A DNA stretch of 64,000 nucleotides from Pedobacter psychroterrae (GTDB taxonomy: Bacteria > Bacteroidota > Bacteroidia > Sphingobacteriales > Sphingobacteriaceae), in the NCBI RefSeq assembly GCF_004331695.1, contig NZ_SJSL01000008.1, forward strand, positions 105,553-169,552, written 5' to 3'. A model generated the notes under the pieces. The model did no database searches and was not told the origin of the DNA. It saw only the letters and a list, made by a program, of their open reading frames with translations. Below are positions 35,698 to 44,359 of this stretch, piece by piece (position 1 is the first letter of the stretch; each line of letters starts with the position of its first letter). Made by a program: the position numbers and the translations under genes.

Positions 35698-36744
35698 TTA
35701 CTGGTACTGGATATAAATTGGCGCCGGTTTCAATTTCAAAAGTTCTTCCGGGGTCATCAGGCGTTTCGGAGCTCTCTTAAGGTCATTTTTATAGAATATC
35801 TTAAATCCGGTGAATTGAACAGGCTCTGGATAAATGTGGTTACGGTAAGTGCCTTTTTTGAGTTCCGGTTCTCCCCATCCATCCATATGCATTACAATCT
35901 GTACTTCAGGATGAAGTTTAATGTTCTTGTAATTAGTTACCATTCCCTGGGTGAAGCGGTGGACCACAAATACCTTAGGTGGAAGATTGTGCTTTTTAAC
36001 CACGTCTGCCAGATACTGAGATGCATAGTTGATGTCAGCAGCGTCATATTTACCGATCTTCTTTCCAGGTTTTGAGCCATCCTTCATGGAGAACTCGGGG
36101 TCAATACCCAGATGTACGTATGGTAGTTCAAGGTATTTCGCAATATGCGGAATTTCGTCTTTCAGATTACTCAACGCCACTTGCAAATCCAGAAATACGA
36201 TGGTATTTTTTTGCATAGCAGCTATTTTCAATACAGAGTCAATCTGTTTATTACCCATGCGGTTAATGTATTTTCCATCCTTGCCCGGGGTGCCGCTTGC
36301 TACTGAAGCGATGTAATGTAAGCCAACCTGTACAGGAATAGCGGGGTCAGCTTTTTCCCATTTCTTTACTTCAACGTTTAATTTCCTCCACATTTCTTTA
36401 GGCGCATATTCTCCAAGGGCACCCATTTTTTTGGAATGGAGGTTGCCATAATACACTACGATCCTTTTAAAAGGGAGGATTGCTCCTGCCAATGGGTAAG
36501 GCTGGTTTTTAACAGGCCATTTGCCCGTAGTATCTCCGTTGGCATTTTTTTTTATAGCAGCATCGTATTTCGCTGTATCTATAGGCAGGATTGTAGATGC
36601 TACTGAATCTGTTGATACAGTATCTCCATTGGCCAGAACTTTAGTCTGCCCTACAGTGCTTTTTCCATCAGATGTGCAGCTCGTGGATGCCCCTATCGAG
36701 GCAATTCCTACTAAAAGCATCCCTGCTAGTTGAGGTAGTTTCAT
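35698..36744 (-). CDS. Lipoprotein of unknown function, possibly TIM-barrel
   Basis: 348 residues from ATG 36744, which gives a lipoprotein signal (LLVGIASIGASTSC, then TSDGK); an earlier in-frame start adds 13 residues that would spoil it. After a Thr/Asp-rich linker, residues about 85-345 show alternating strand-helix patterns (IVVYYGNLHS, VGLHYIASV, TIVFLDLQV, VHLGIDPEFS, KVFVVHRFTQG, VQIVMHMDGWG), suggesting a TIM-barrel like glycoside hydrolases. Acidic residues at strand ends (DLQ, GIDPEF, MDGWGEPE) could be catalytic, but I cannot name a family. Confidence 0.75.
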   Translation of the reverse strand: MKLPQLAGMLLVGIASIGASTSCTSDGKSTVGQTKVLANGDTVSTDSVASTILPIDTAKYDAAIKKNANGDTTGKWPVKNQPYPLAGAILPFKRIVVYYGNLHSKKMGALGEYAPKEMWRKLNVEVKKWEKADPAIPVQVGLHYIASVASGTPGKDGKYINRMGNKQIDSVLKIAAMQKNTIVFLDLQVALSNLKDEIPHIAKYLELPYVHLGIDPEFSMKDGSKPGKKIGKYDAADINYASQYLADVVKKHNLPPKVFVVHRFTQGMVTNYKNIKLHPEVQIVMHMDGWGEPELKKGTYRNHIYPEPVQFTGFKIFYKNDLKRAPKRLMTPEELLKLKPAPIYIQYQ

Positions 36745-36868
36745 TTTTTTATGTGTTTTTAAGGTAAGATGACCGATTTGCAAGCAATAATGCTACATCA
36801 CTAACATCATACAAGTATACCACTCTTAATAATAATAAAAAAGTCGGGTACAATAGATATTCTCTTTT

Positions 36869-37753
36869 TTATTTGAAGTTGTTGAACTTGCCAAATACAC
36901 CAAGCGGCAATTTGGTGCCCATGGTAGCCTGCAGGTAAAGCTCGCCTGTTTCAAGGTTCCTTACCTGGGGGAAGGAAGTCCTGATCAGGTTTTCTACGAT
37001 TACGGAAGAGAAGCCTAAAGAATAGGTATTTAAGATCAGGAAATGTTCTTCTTCGTCCAGTAGCTGTACTACATCGCGCATCATTTCCTGGATATGGTCT
37101 TCCAGTTTCCATTTTTCCCCATTAGGGCCATGACCGAAAGCAGGAGGGTCCAGTATGATGCCATTGTATTTTTTACCGCGCTTTAGTTCGCGTTTTACAA
37201 ATTTCAGCGCATCTTCTACTACCCAGCGTACATCTTTAAGTTTGGAGAGTTCCTGATTTTCATTTGCCCAGTTTACCACCTGTTTGATAGAATCAACGTG
37301 TGTGGTATCAGCCCCTGCGGCTTTAGCAATTAATGAAGCAGCTCCGGTATAGGCAAAGAGGTTGAGTACTTTAGGACTTTTTGTCTTAAACTTTTTGATG
37401 GAAGACGAGATATAATCCCAGTTTACCGCCTGTTCTGGAAATACGCCAACATGCTTGAAAGAAGTGAGGCCCAGACGCAGGTTGATGCTTACATCATCGT
37501 TCTTGTATTCTATGTTCCAGCGGTCTGGCAGATGTGCGGAGTTTTTGATCCATTCGCCTGATGTGGCAGAGCGGCCTTTAAACCTGATATGGGTCTGTTT
37601 TTTCCATTCCTGTTCAGTCAGGGTCTTTTTCCAGACGGCCTGTGGTTCGGGCCTGGACAGTACCAGGTTGCCAAAGCGTTCTAATTTTTCAAAATCCCCA
37701 CAGTCAATCAGTTCATAATCTTTCCAGTGTGTGGGTGTTAACAGGCTTATCAT
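36869..37753 (-). CDS. Class I SAM-dependent methyltransferase (RlmI-like, without PUA)
   Basis: 294 residues. The SAM-binding motif is VLNLFAYTGAASLIAKAAGA (about 140-160), with VDSIKQVVNWANEN as motif II, and the catalytic NPPY-type motif reads ILDPPAFGHG (about 210-220). This pattern matches 23S rRNA m5C methyltransferases of the RlmI/RlmK type. There is no N-terminal PUA domain, so target recognition must differ. It is transcribed after mlaF with a 15-bp gap, possibly in one operon. Confidence 0.85.
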   Translation of the reverse strand: MISLLTPTHWKDYELIDCGDFEKLERFGNLVLSRPEPQAVWKKTLTEQEWKKQTHIRFKGRSATSGEWIKNSAHLPDRWNIEYKNDDVSINLRLGLTSFKHVGVFPEQAVNWDYISSSIKKFKTKSPKVLNLFAYTGAASLIAKAAGADTTHVDSIKQVVNWANENQELSKLKDVRWVVEDALKFVKRELKRGKKYNGIILDPPAFGHGPNGEKWKLEDHIQEMMRDVVQLLDEEEHFLILNTYSLGFSSVIVENLIRTSFPQVRNLETGELYLQATMGTKLPLGVFGKFNNFK

Positions 37754-37768
37754 AAAATTGTATATATA

Positions 37769-38521
37769 TTAAAATTTTCCTTTTGCTGCCTTCATAAAGC
37801 GGCTGGCAAAAACAAAATCATTTAGCTCTTCGATGTCGGTATGGGCAATCTCTTTGTTAGATCCTTCCCAGAATTTTTTGCCCTCATGGAGAAACAGGAT
37901 ATAGTCGCCTATGCCCATTACAGAGTTCATATCGTGTGTTACCACGATGGTGGTGGTGTTGTATTCCTCAGTGATTTCCTTGATCAGTTCGTCAATTACA
38001 ATCGATGTTTTTGGGTCAAGGCCTGAATTTGGCTCGTCCACAAATAAATATTTAGGATTCATGGCAATGGCCCTTGCGATACCTACGCGCTTTTTCATAC
38101 CTCCTGAAAGTTCAGCCGGGAATAGTTTATTCTTGCCTTCCAGGTTTACGCGGTCGAGGCAGAAGTTTACCCTTTCTCTTTTTTCGGCAGTACTTTGCTC
38201 GGTAAACATATTGAGCGGAAACATAATGTTTTCTTCTACTGTCATGGAGTCGAACAATGCTGAACCCTGGAAAAGCATACCAATTTCTTTTCTGATCTCG
38301 ATTTTTTCCTCGAAGTTCATGGACGTAAATTCGCGTCCGTCGTATTCTACAGTTCCCTGCTCAGGGTGGTGCAAACCGATCATGCATTTGAGCAGCGTGG
38401 TTTTGCCTGAGCCGGATCCGCCGATGATCAGGTTGGTGACACCGGCTTCGAAATTGCCTGAAATGCCTTTTAATACCTCGTTATCTCCAAATGATTTATT
38501 AATGTCTTTGATCTCGATCAT
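37769..38521 (-). CDS. mlaF: ABC transporter ATP-binding protein, MlaF type
   Basis: 250 residues. Walker A is GGSGSGKTT (about 33-41), the Q-loop region is GMLFQGSALFDSMTV, the signature is LSGGMKKRVGIARAIA, and Walker B is YLFVDEPNSGLDP. The FQxxALFDSxTVxENxxFPL segment is diagnostic for the MlaF/Mkl family of lipid-trafficking ATPases. It overlaps mlaE by 4 bp. In Gram-negative cells the complex moves phospholipid between the membranes. Confidence 0.93.
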   Translation of the reverse strand: MIEIKDINKSFGDNEVLKGISGNFEAGVTNLIIGGSGSGKTTLLKCMIGLHHPEQGTVEYDGREFTSMNFEEKIEIRKEIGMLFQGSALFDSMTVEENIMFPLNMFTEQSTAEKRERVNFCLDRVNLEGKNKLFPAELSGGMKKRVGIARAIAMNPKYLFVDEPNSGLDPKTSIVIDELIKEITEEYNTTTIVVTHDMNSVMGIGDYILFLHEGKKFWEGSNKEIAHTDIEELNDFVFASRFMKAAKGKF

Positions 38522-39252
38522 AATAATAACTGGGTTACAATGTAATCACATGCTAAGATAGAGATACAGCTCACTACCACTGCACGCGTGCTTGCCTGCG
38601 CCACTTCGAGTGCGCCGCCTTTGACATAAAAGCCTTCGTAAGCAGGCACTGAGGTGATGATAAAACCAAATACAAAGGCTTTGACCAGGGCAACTACTAT
38701 GGTGTATGGGTTAAAATCAGTGGTAATGCCTTCCAGATATTCAGCCGGGGTAACTGCGCCCGATAAAGTTCCGCCCAGGTATCCGCCAGTGATGCTTAAA
38801 AACATCGACATGATAACCAATAGAGGGACCATGGTAATGCCGGCAAGTATTTTGGGAAGGATCAGGTATCCGGGAGAGTTGATGCCCATGATCTCCAGTG
38901 CGTCGATCTGCTCACTGACCCTCATGGTGCCGATTTCTGATGAAATGGCCGAGCCGATCTTTCCTGCCAGTACGATAGCGGTGATGGTAGGGCTAAGTTC
39001 CAGTATGCTTGAATCGCGGTTTACAGAACCGATGATTGTTTTAGGAATGAAATCACTTACCAGCTGGAAAGCGATTTGTAAAGTCATTACAGCACCAATA
39101 AATGTAGATATGATGGCTATTAAGCCCATTGAGCCAACGCCAATAAAATCCATTTGTTTAAAAATGGCCTTTAGGTAGATCTTGAATTTTTCAGGCTTTC
39201 TGAATACCGCTTTTAATAAAAGCAGGTACCGGCCAAAGTTGGTGAAATTCAT
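38518..39252 (-). CDS. mlaE: ABC transporter permease, MlaE family
   Basis: 244 residues with five or so membrane helices and the MlaE family core: IGAVMTLQIAFQL near 55, VLAGKIGSAISSEIGTMRVS near 112, and EQIDALEIMGINSPGYLI. It forms the inner membrane channel for the MlaF ATPase. The substrate-binding MlaD (MCE) subunit, which usually follows, is not seen here; the next gene is a methyltransferase. The MlaD gene must be elsewhere or the complex uses another partner. Confidence 0.93.
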   Translation of the reverse strand: MNFTNFGRYLLLLKAVFRKPEKFKIYLKAIFKQMDFIGVGSMGLIAIISTFIGAVMTLQIAFQLVSDFIPKTIIGSVNRDSSILELSPTITAIVLAGKIGSAISSEIGTMRVSEQIDALEIMGINSPGYLILPKILAGITMVPLLVIMSMFLSITGGYLGGTLSGAVTPAEYLEGITTDFNPYTIVVALVKAFVFGFIITSVPAYEGFYVKGGALEVAQASTRAVVVSCISILACDYIVTQLLL

Positions 39253-39354
39253 TCTTGAATAATTAGCTGTAGCATATGCGCAATATTAATACAAATAAAC
39301 AATAAAATTTGAAAAGAAAGCATCACTTTTCTAACCAATGTTTGGTCATAATGT

Positions 39355-39384
39355 TTTGCGAAGCAGGGCTTTTTTGTAATATTG
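39355..39384 (+). promoter_or_regulatory. Promoter for the short-chain dehydrogenase gene
   Basis: TTTG (39355-39358), an 18-nt spacer, then TAATATTG (39377-39384), one mismatch from TAnnTTTG. It lies 20 nt before the ATG at 39405, which supports that start over the in-frame one at 39309. Confidence 0.5.
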
Positions 39385-39404
39385 CGTCAAAAAGAGGTAT
39401 ATAC

Positions 39405-40094
39405 ATGAATGCAATTATTACAGGCGGTACCAAAGGGATTGGAAAAGCCATTGCCGTCAAACTGGCTGAGTCTGGTTACCATATCGCTGTTTGTTCGAGA
39501 AACGGCGCGGAACTGGAAGCTTTTGCCCTGGCGATGAAATATACCGGTGTCAATGTGCTTACCTATCAGGCAGATTGTGAGGTCAAAGAAGAAGTCTATG
39601 CTTTTTGTGAGGCGGCAGCGCAGCAAATGCCTGTAGTAGATGTGCTGGTAAATAATGTAGGTACGTTTTTGCCTGGTTTGGTGCTGGATGAGCCTGATGA
39701 TCAGATGGAAAAGCAGTTAAATTTGAACCTTAAGGCAACTTATTATCTGTCTAAGTTTTTTGGCAAAATGATGCGTGCGCGGCAATCAGGCAACATTTTT
39801 AATATCTGCTCTGTAGCCAGTAAAGAAATTGTGCCTGAGGCAGGCAGTTACAGTGTAACTAAAGCCGCTTTGCTAAGTCTTAATAATGTATTTAGGGGAG
39901 AGCTATCAAAATACAACGTTAAAGTTACCGCTATTTTGCCGGGTTCGACATTAACGTCATCATGGGAGGGTACTGAAATCCCGGCTGAACGTTTTGTACA
40001 ACCAGAAGATATTGCGAATACGATATACACCATTCTAAACTTAAGTAATGGCGTAAATGTTGATGAGGTAGTGATCAGGCCTATACAGTTTTAA
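39405..40094 (+). CDS. Short-chain dehydrogenase/reductase
   Basis: 229 residues from ATG 39405. The cofactor motif is TGGTKGIGKA (about 5-14) and the structural motif is NNVG in place of NNAG. The catalytic Ser lies in NICSVASKE and the Tyr-x-x-x-Lys in YSVTK. It is a classical SDR; the charged pattern after the second strand (CSRN) suggests NADP(H). The substrate is unknown; it resembles 3-oxoacyl-ACP reductase-type enzymes. The PspC-type gene follows 21 bp later, so co-transcription is possible. Confidence 0.88.
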   Translation: MNAIITGGTKGIGKAIAVKLAESGYHIAVCSRNGAELEAFALAMKYTGVNVLTYQADCEVKEEVYAFCEAAAQQMPVVDVLVNNVGTFLPGLVLDEPDDQMEKQLNLNLKATYYLSKFFGKMMRARQSGNIFNICSVASKEIVPEAGSYSVTKAALLSLNNVFRGELSKYNVKVTAILPGSTLTSSWEGTEIPAERFVQPEDIANTIYTILNLSNGVNVDEVVIRPIQF

Positions 40095-40100
40095 ACATAG

Positions 40101-40106
40101 AGGAGG
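40101..40106 (+). promoter_or_regulatory. Strong Shine-Dalgarno (AGGAGG) before the PspC-domain gene
   Basis: A full AGGAGG lies 9 nt before ATG 40116. Such sequences are rare in Bacteroidetes, where most starts in this window lack one. Confidence 0.6.
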
Positions 40107-40115
40107 ACATAGATT

Positions 40116-40868
40116 ATGGACAAGAGGTTATTTAGGAATGAACATGAGAAAGTGATTGCGGGGGTTTCATCCGGAGTTGCAGAATACATGGAGGTAGATG
40201 TGACGATAATCAGATTATTGTTTGTACTATCAACAATTTTTTTAGTGGGCACCGGTATATTGGTTTACGTGATCATGTGGATCGTAGTGCCGGTTAATAC
40301 TGATCCGACGAGCAGGTTTAACAGATTTAATAATATGAACAGGGATAGGCAGAGCAATCCGTTTACCTCATCAAATCCCTTTTCTCAGCCTTCAGGTAAT
40401 CCTGCAGGGAGTAGTAGCAGTCAGGGCTGGACATCTTCTACCATTCATGAGGATCCTTTTAATACTGTAAAAAGCAAGGACAATTTCAAGTTCAAACAGA
40501 AAAGTAATGAAACCGGACGTACGGTAGGGGGATTGTTTCTGTTGGTGATAGGAATGTATTTTTTACTGAATGAGTTTAACATCATTCCTTTTTGGTTTAA
40601 TATCGGCAAACTGTGGCCGCTGGTTTTTGTAGCGATAGGCGTTAGTTTTATTCTAAAATCCAATAAAAAAAATGCATGGGAGCAATGGAAAAGACAGCAG
40701 GAACAAGATTTGTACACTGATATACGCAGTCGTGATAACGATCCTGCAGATCCTGCAGAACCGTTGACGGACACTCCTGTAGCAGATGCTCTTAGTGAAG
40801 AACCACGTAAGGAAGCATCAAAAATAGACGATAGATTTACCAAAAAAGATAAGCAAGATGAAAACTGA
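40116..40868 (+). CDS. PspC-domain membrane protein
   Basis: 250 residues. A PspC domain covers 1-62 (LFRNEHEKVIAGVSSGVAEYM, then a membrane helix to VIMWIVVPV). A Ser/Asn/Gln-rich linker (about 65-125) follows, then two hydrophobic segments (GGLFLLVIGMYFLLNEF and LWPLVFVAIGVSFIL, about 140-185) like those of LiaI/LiaF-type proteins, and a charged C-terminal tail. PspC proteins sense or respond to membrane damage. The end overlaps the next gene by 11 bp. Confidence 0.9.
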   Translation: MDKRLFRNEHEKVIAGVSSGVAEYMEVDVTIIRLLFVLSTIFLVGTGILVYVIMWIVVPVNTDPTSRFNRFNNMNRDRQSNPFTSSNPFSQPSGNPAGSSSSQGWTSSTIHEDPFNTVKSKDNFKFKQKSNETGRTVGGLFLLVIGMYFLLNEFNIIPFWFNIGKLWPLVFVAIGVSFILKSNKKNAWEQWKRQQEQDLYTDIRSRDNDPADPAEPLTDTPVADALSEEPRKEASKIDDRFTKKDKQDEN

Positions 40869-41784
40869 TAGAATAATGTGGGGTATCGTCCTGTTGTTTA
40901 TAGGGGGGGTGCTTCTTTTAGAGAACTTTAATATCATTGAATTTTACTGGGGCCGGGTATGGCGCTTCTGGCCAATATTTCTGATCATTGGCGGGGTAAA
41001 TATCCTTTTCACTAAAAATAAATCGCAGATTGCCGGAATCATTTCTATTGCTATACTGGTAATCACACTCGGGATTTTGTTTTATAAAGGGCAGCAACCG
41101 AGGCAAAAAGAGGTAACGATAAGCAGTCATACAGAGGAAAGCAATGATTTAGATATTCCAAGGGATGTAACCTATTCGCATCCATATACAGATTCAGCAT
41201 CGGTAAAAACCATCTTGAATATATCAGGAGGTGGGACATCATTTGATCTCAAAGGCAGTACTGATAGTCTGATCATTGCTGATGTACAACGTAAACTGGG
41301 TAATTTTTCACTGGAGACCAATAAAACTGACAGCATCACTTCGGTAAGTTTCAAGATGAAAGGCAAGTCTAAATGGAATATGGGTGAGGGTGGTAATGAT
41401 GTGGACTTGAAATTAAATGCCAACCCGATCTGGGAAGTTCATATGAATATGGGTGCCGGGGAAGTTGATTTTGACCTGTCTGGTTTTAAGGTACGTGAGT
41501 TTAATTTTGATGGTGGTGCCGCAGCCCTGAATATCAAATTTGGCGATCTGCTGCCGATCACTGATGTAAATATCAAAACTGGCGTTGCAGATGTTAAAAT
41601 AAATGTACCTGTAGCATCCGGATGCAGGATAAAGACTAAAACAGGTTTGTCGTCAAAAGATTTTACGGGTTTTACCAAGCTGGAAGAGGGGCTTTATGAA
41701 AGTCCTAATTACAAAACGGCTGTTAAGAAAATATTTGTCAATCTGGATGGAGGATTGAGTAACTTTGAGGTGAAAAGGTATTAG
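40858..41784 (+). CDS. LiaF-like membrane protein
   Basis: 308 residues. Two or three N-terminal membrane segments (GIVLLFIGGVLLLENFNII, FWPIFLIIGGVNILF, IISIAILVITLGILF) precede a periplasmic or extracytoplasmic beta-rich domain (about 115-305) with repeated strands (TILNISGGGTSFDLKG, WEVHMNMGAGEVDFDLSG, GLSNFEVKRY). This is the layout of LiaF/DUF5668 cell-envelope stress proteins. It is the middle gene of three; the next starts directly after its stop codon. Confidence 0.87.
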   Translation: MKTDRIMWGIVLLFIGGVLLLENFNIIEFYWGRVWRFWPIFLIIGGVNILFTKNKSQIAGIISIAILVITLGILFYKGQQPRQKEVTISSHTEESNDLDIPRDVTYSHPYTDSASVKTILNISGGGTSFDLKGSTDSLIIADVQRKLGNFSLETNKTDSITSVSFKMKGKSKWNMGEGGNDVDLKLNANPIWEVHMNMGAGEVDFDLSGFKVREFNFDGGAAALNIKFGDLLPITDVNIKTGVADVKINVPVASGCRIKTKTGLSSKDFTGFTKLEEGLYESPNYKTAVKKIFVNLDGGLSNFEVKRY

Positions 41785-42387
41785 GTGGAATATACAGTTG
41801 TCATCAACGGTAAGCCCGAAGGGCCCTATGGTCCTGATCAGCTAAAAGCATTGAATATCCAGCCTGGTACCTTCATCAGAAAGCCCGGGATGGATGATTA
41901 TAAAGAAGCTCACGAGTTTGCCGAACTGCGTGAGCTTCTTGGTTTTACTTTTCAGCAGACTGCGCCACAGTACTTTGCTTCCTTTGACCAGCGCTTGCTT
42001 GCTATGGTGATAGACTATTTCTTTTTAATACTTGGATATGCGTTTCTCGTGTTGTTCAGTTTTGCTTTTATAGAAGAAAAGACGGAGCGGATTGCTGTGT
42101 CAGTCGGTGGTCTGCCGCTTATACTTATCGCCAAATTCATTTATGGCAGTATAGCCGAGGCGTCCGAAAGACAGGCAACAATTGGCAAGCGCCTGTTAAA
42201 CATAAGAGTGACTGACCTGAGCGGGAGCAGGATTGATATGGCAAGCTCTTTTGGTCGCAATACCGCTAAGATATTGTCGGTTGCCCCTTTGTTTTTCGGG
42301 TATTTATATAGTTTTCTCAATAAAAAGCAACAATGCTTTCACGATATCATCGCAAATACGCTGGTTATAAAGGATAGATTAATTTAA
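41785..42387 (+). CDS. RDD-family membrane protein with N-terminal GYF-like domain
   Basis: 200 residues, starting at GTG immediately after the previous TAG. Residues 1-50 form a GYF_2 domain (GKPEGPYGPDQLKALNI). The RDD domain follows (SFDQRLLAMVIDYFFLILGY, then RQATIGKRLLNIRVTD), with about three membrane helices. RDD proteins are poorly characterised; some act as ion antiporters. Its place in the PspC/LiaF operon suggests a part in envelope stress. Confidence 0.88.
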   Translation: MEYTVVINGKPEGPYGPDQLKALNIQPGTFIRKPGMDDYKEAHEFAELRELLGFTFQQTAPQYFASFDQRLLAMVIDYFFLILGYAFLVLFSFAFIEEKTERIAVSVGGLPLILIAKFIYGSIAEASERQATIGKRLLNIRVTDLSGSRIDMASSFGRNTAKILSVAPLFFGYLYSFLNKKQQCFHDIIANTLVIKDRLI

Positions 42388-42392
42388 TCTTT

Positions 42393-42400
42393 TATCTTTG
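42393..42400 (+). promoter_or_regulatory. Candidate -7 box (TATCTTTG) for ispG
   Basis: It matches TAnnTTTG exactly and lies 19 nt before the ATG at 42420. No -33 TTTG is seen at the expected distance. It places the start downstream of the TTG at 42411. Confidence 0.45.
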
Positions 42401-42419
42401 TAATACACATTTGCAAGTC

Positions 42420-44351
42420 ATGGAAGGATACTGTAACAGCTTAACCAATTACTCAAGGTTTATTACCCGTGAAGTTCAGATAGGTGATGTCCCTATGGGA
42501 GGATTAAATCCGATCCGGATACAGTCTATGACCACTACTGATACCATGGATACCATAGGTACAGTAGAGCAGACCATCAGGATGGTAAACTCGGGCTGCG
42601 AATATGTGCGTATCACTGCACCTAGCATGAAAGAGGCAGAAAACCTGGCTAATATTAAAAAAGAACTGCGCTACAGGGGGTATACGGTGCCGTTGGTAGC
42701 TGACATACATTTTACCCCAAATGCTGCAGAAGCTGCGGCACGCATTGTGGAAAAAGTTAGGGTAAACCCGGGCAATTACGCTGATAAAAAGAGATTTGAG
42801 AATATAGAATATACCCAGACAGCCTATCAGGCTGAGCTGGAACGCATCTACAAGAAATTTACCCCATTAGTAAAAATCTGTAAAGAATATGGTACTGCTA
42901 TGCGCATTGGTACCAATCATGGTTCCCTTTCCGACCGTATCATGAGCCATTATGGCGATACACCCCGCGGTATGGTAGAATCGGCGATGGAGTTTATCCG
43001 CATGTGCGAAGACCAGAACTATTACAACCTGGTGATCTCTATGAAAGCCAGTAATACGCAGGTAATGGTGCAGGCCTACAGGCTGCTGGTAGAGACCATG
43101 GTAAAGGAAGGGATGAACTATCCGTTGCACCTTGGGGTAACTGAGGCCGGAGACGGTGAAGACGGAAGGATTAAGAGCGCGGTAGGTATCGGTACTTTAC
43201 TGGAAGATGGGCTGGGTGATACGATCCGTGTATCGCTGACTGAGGACCCGGAGTTTGAAGCACCGGTAGCAAAGGCCCTGGCATTGCGGTATGAAAAACG
43301 TGCTGCACAGCAAGATAAACCTGATTTTTCTCCGCTTAGCATTGGCTCACTGCCATACAATCCTTATGCCTATGCACGGAGGCAAACCCTGCCTATACAG
43401 CATATTGGGGGCCATCATCATCCTGTGGTGATGCTGGATGTATCAGCAGAGAACCTGAAAGACCCTTACTTTTTAAGCGCGGTGGGCTATAACTATAGCG
43501 CCGGACTGGATAAATACAACATGACCGATCAGGCCTGTGACCTGGTTTATTTAGGAGATGCGCTGCCATCGTTTTCTTTTCCCGGCAATCTGAAGCAGGT
43601 ATATAATTATCAGACCTGGCTGGGGCTGAAAGATAAGCAGAACTGTCACCCTTTGATCAGCTTTGCAGATTATCTGGGTGCCGAATATACGGATAACCAG
43701 ATGACACTGGTTGCGATCAATGCTGCGGATGCCTCCGTCGACTTCGGCTTGTTAAAAGCGGGAGTGGTCATTGTACTTGAAACCAATGCCCTGCATGGTA
43801 TGGCAGCACAAAGATCATTTTTTGTAGCGATGATGAAAGCAGGTGTGCAGATTCCCGTGATCATTAAAAGAAGCTATGCAGGATTGTCGGCCGACGATCT
43901 GATGCTTTACGCTGCGACAGACCTGGGTGCATTATTTACCGATGGAATGGGCGATGGGGTATGGATCAGTACAGAAGGTATTGGCTTATCATTGCTTAAT
44001 TCTACCAGTTTTGGCATCCTGCAGGCTACGCGCACCAGGATCTCCAAGACGGAATATATTTCCTGTCCCAGTTGCGGAAGAACGCTGTTTGACCTTCAGG
44101 AAACGACTCAGTTGATCCGCTCGCGTACAGACCATTTAAAAGGAATTAAGATTGGCATCATGGGCTGTATTGTAAATGGCCCGGGTGAAATGGCCGATGC
44201 GGATTACGGTTACGTAGGTACGGGTCCGGATAAAATTACCTTGTACCGCGGTAAAGAGGTGGTAAAGAAGAATGTAAACGCTGCACGTGCGCTGGATGAC
44301 CTTATTGAACTGATCAGGGAAGATGGCAACTGGATAGAACTGGTAAACTAA
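42420..44351 (+). CDS. ispG: (E)-4-hydroxy-3-methylbut-2-enyl-diphosphate synthase
   Basis: 643 residues. The N-terminal TIM barrel (about 10-290) begins TREVQIGDVPMGGLNPIRIQSM and includes DIHFTPNAAEAAA, MRIGTNHGSLSDR and TEAGDGEDGRIKSAVGIG. A central insert domain of about 230 residues follows, as in plants and Bacteroidetes. The [4Fe-4S] domain has ISCPSCGRTLFDLQETT and IGIMGCIVNGPGEMADADYG. It makes HMBPP in the MEP isoprenoid pathway. The length is typical for the three-domain type. The PUL regulator starts 8 bp after its stop. Confidence 0.96.
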   Translation: MEGYCNSLTNYSRFITREVQIGDVPMGGLNPIRIQSMTTTDTMDTIGTVEQTIRMVNSGCEYVRITAPSMKEAENLANIKKELRYRGYTVPLVADIHFTPNAAEAAARIVEKVRVNPGNYADKKRFENIEYTQTAYQAELERIYKKFTPLVKICKEYGTAMRIGTNHGSLSDRIMSHYGDTPRGMVESAMEFIRMCEDQNYYNLVISMKASNTQVMVQAYRLLVETMVKEGMNYPLHLGVTEAGDGEDGRIKSAVGIGTLLEDGLGDTIRVSLTEDPEFEAPVAKALALRYEKRAAQQDKPDFSPLSIGSLPYNPYAYARRQTLPIQHIGGHHHPVVMLDVSAENLKDPYFLSAVGYNYSAGLDKYNMTDQACDLVYLGDALPSFSFPGNLKQVYNYQTWLGLKDKQNCHPLISFADYLGAEYTDNQMTLVAINAADASVDFGLLKAGVVIVLETNALHGMAAQRSFFVAMMKAGVQIPVIIKRSYAGLSADDLMLYAATDLGALFTDGMGDGVWISTEGIGLSLLNSTSFGILQATRTRISKTEYISCPSCGRTLFDLQETTQLIRSRTDHLKGIKIGIMGCIVNGPGEMADADYGYVGTGPDKITLYRGKEVVKKNVNAARALDDLIELIREDGNWIELVN

Positions 44352-44359
44352 GCTGTCTG

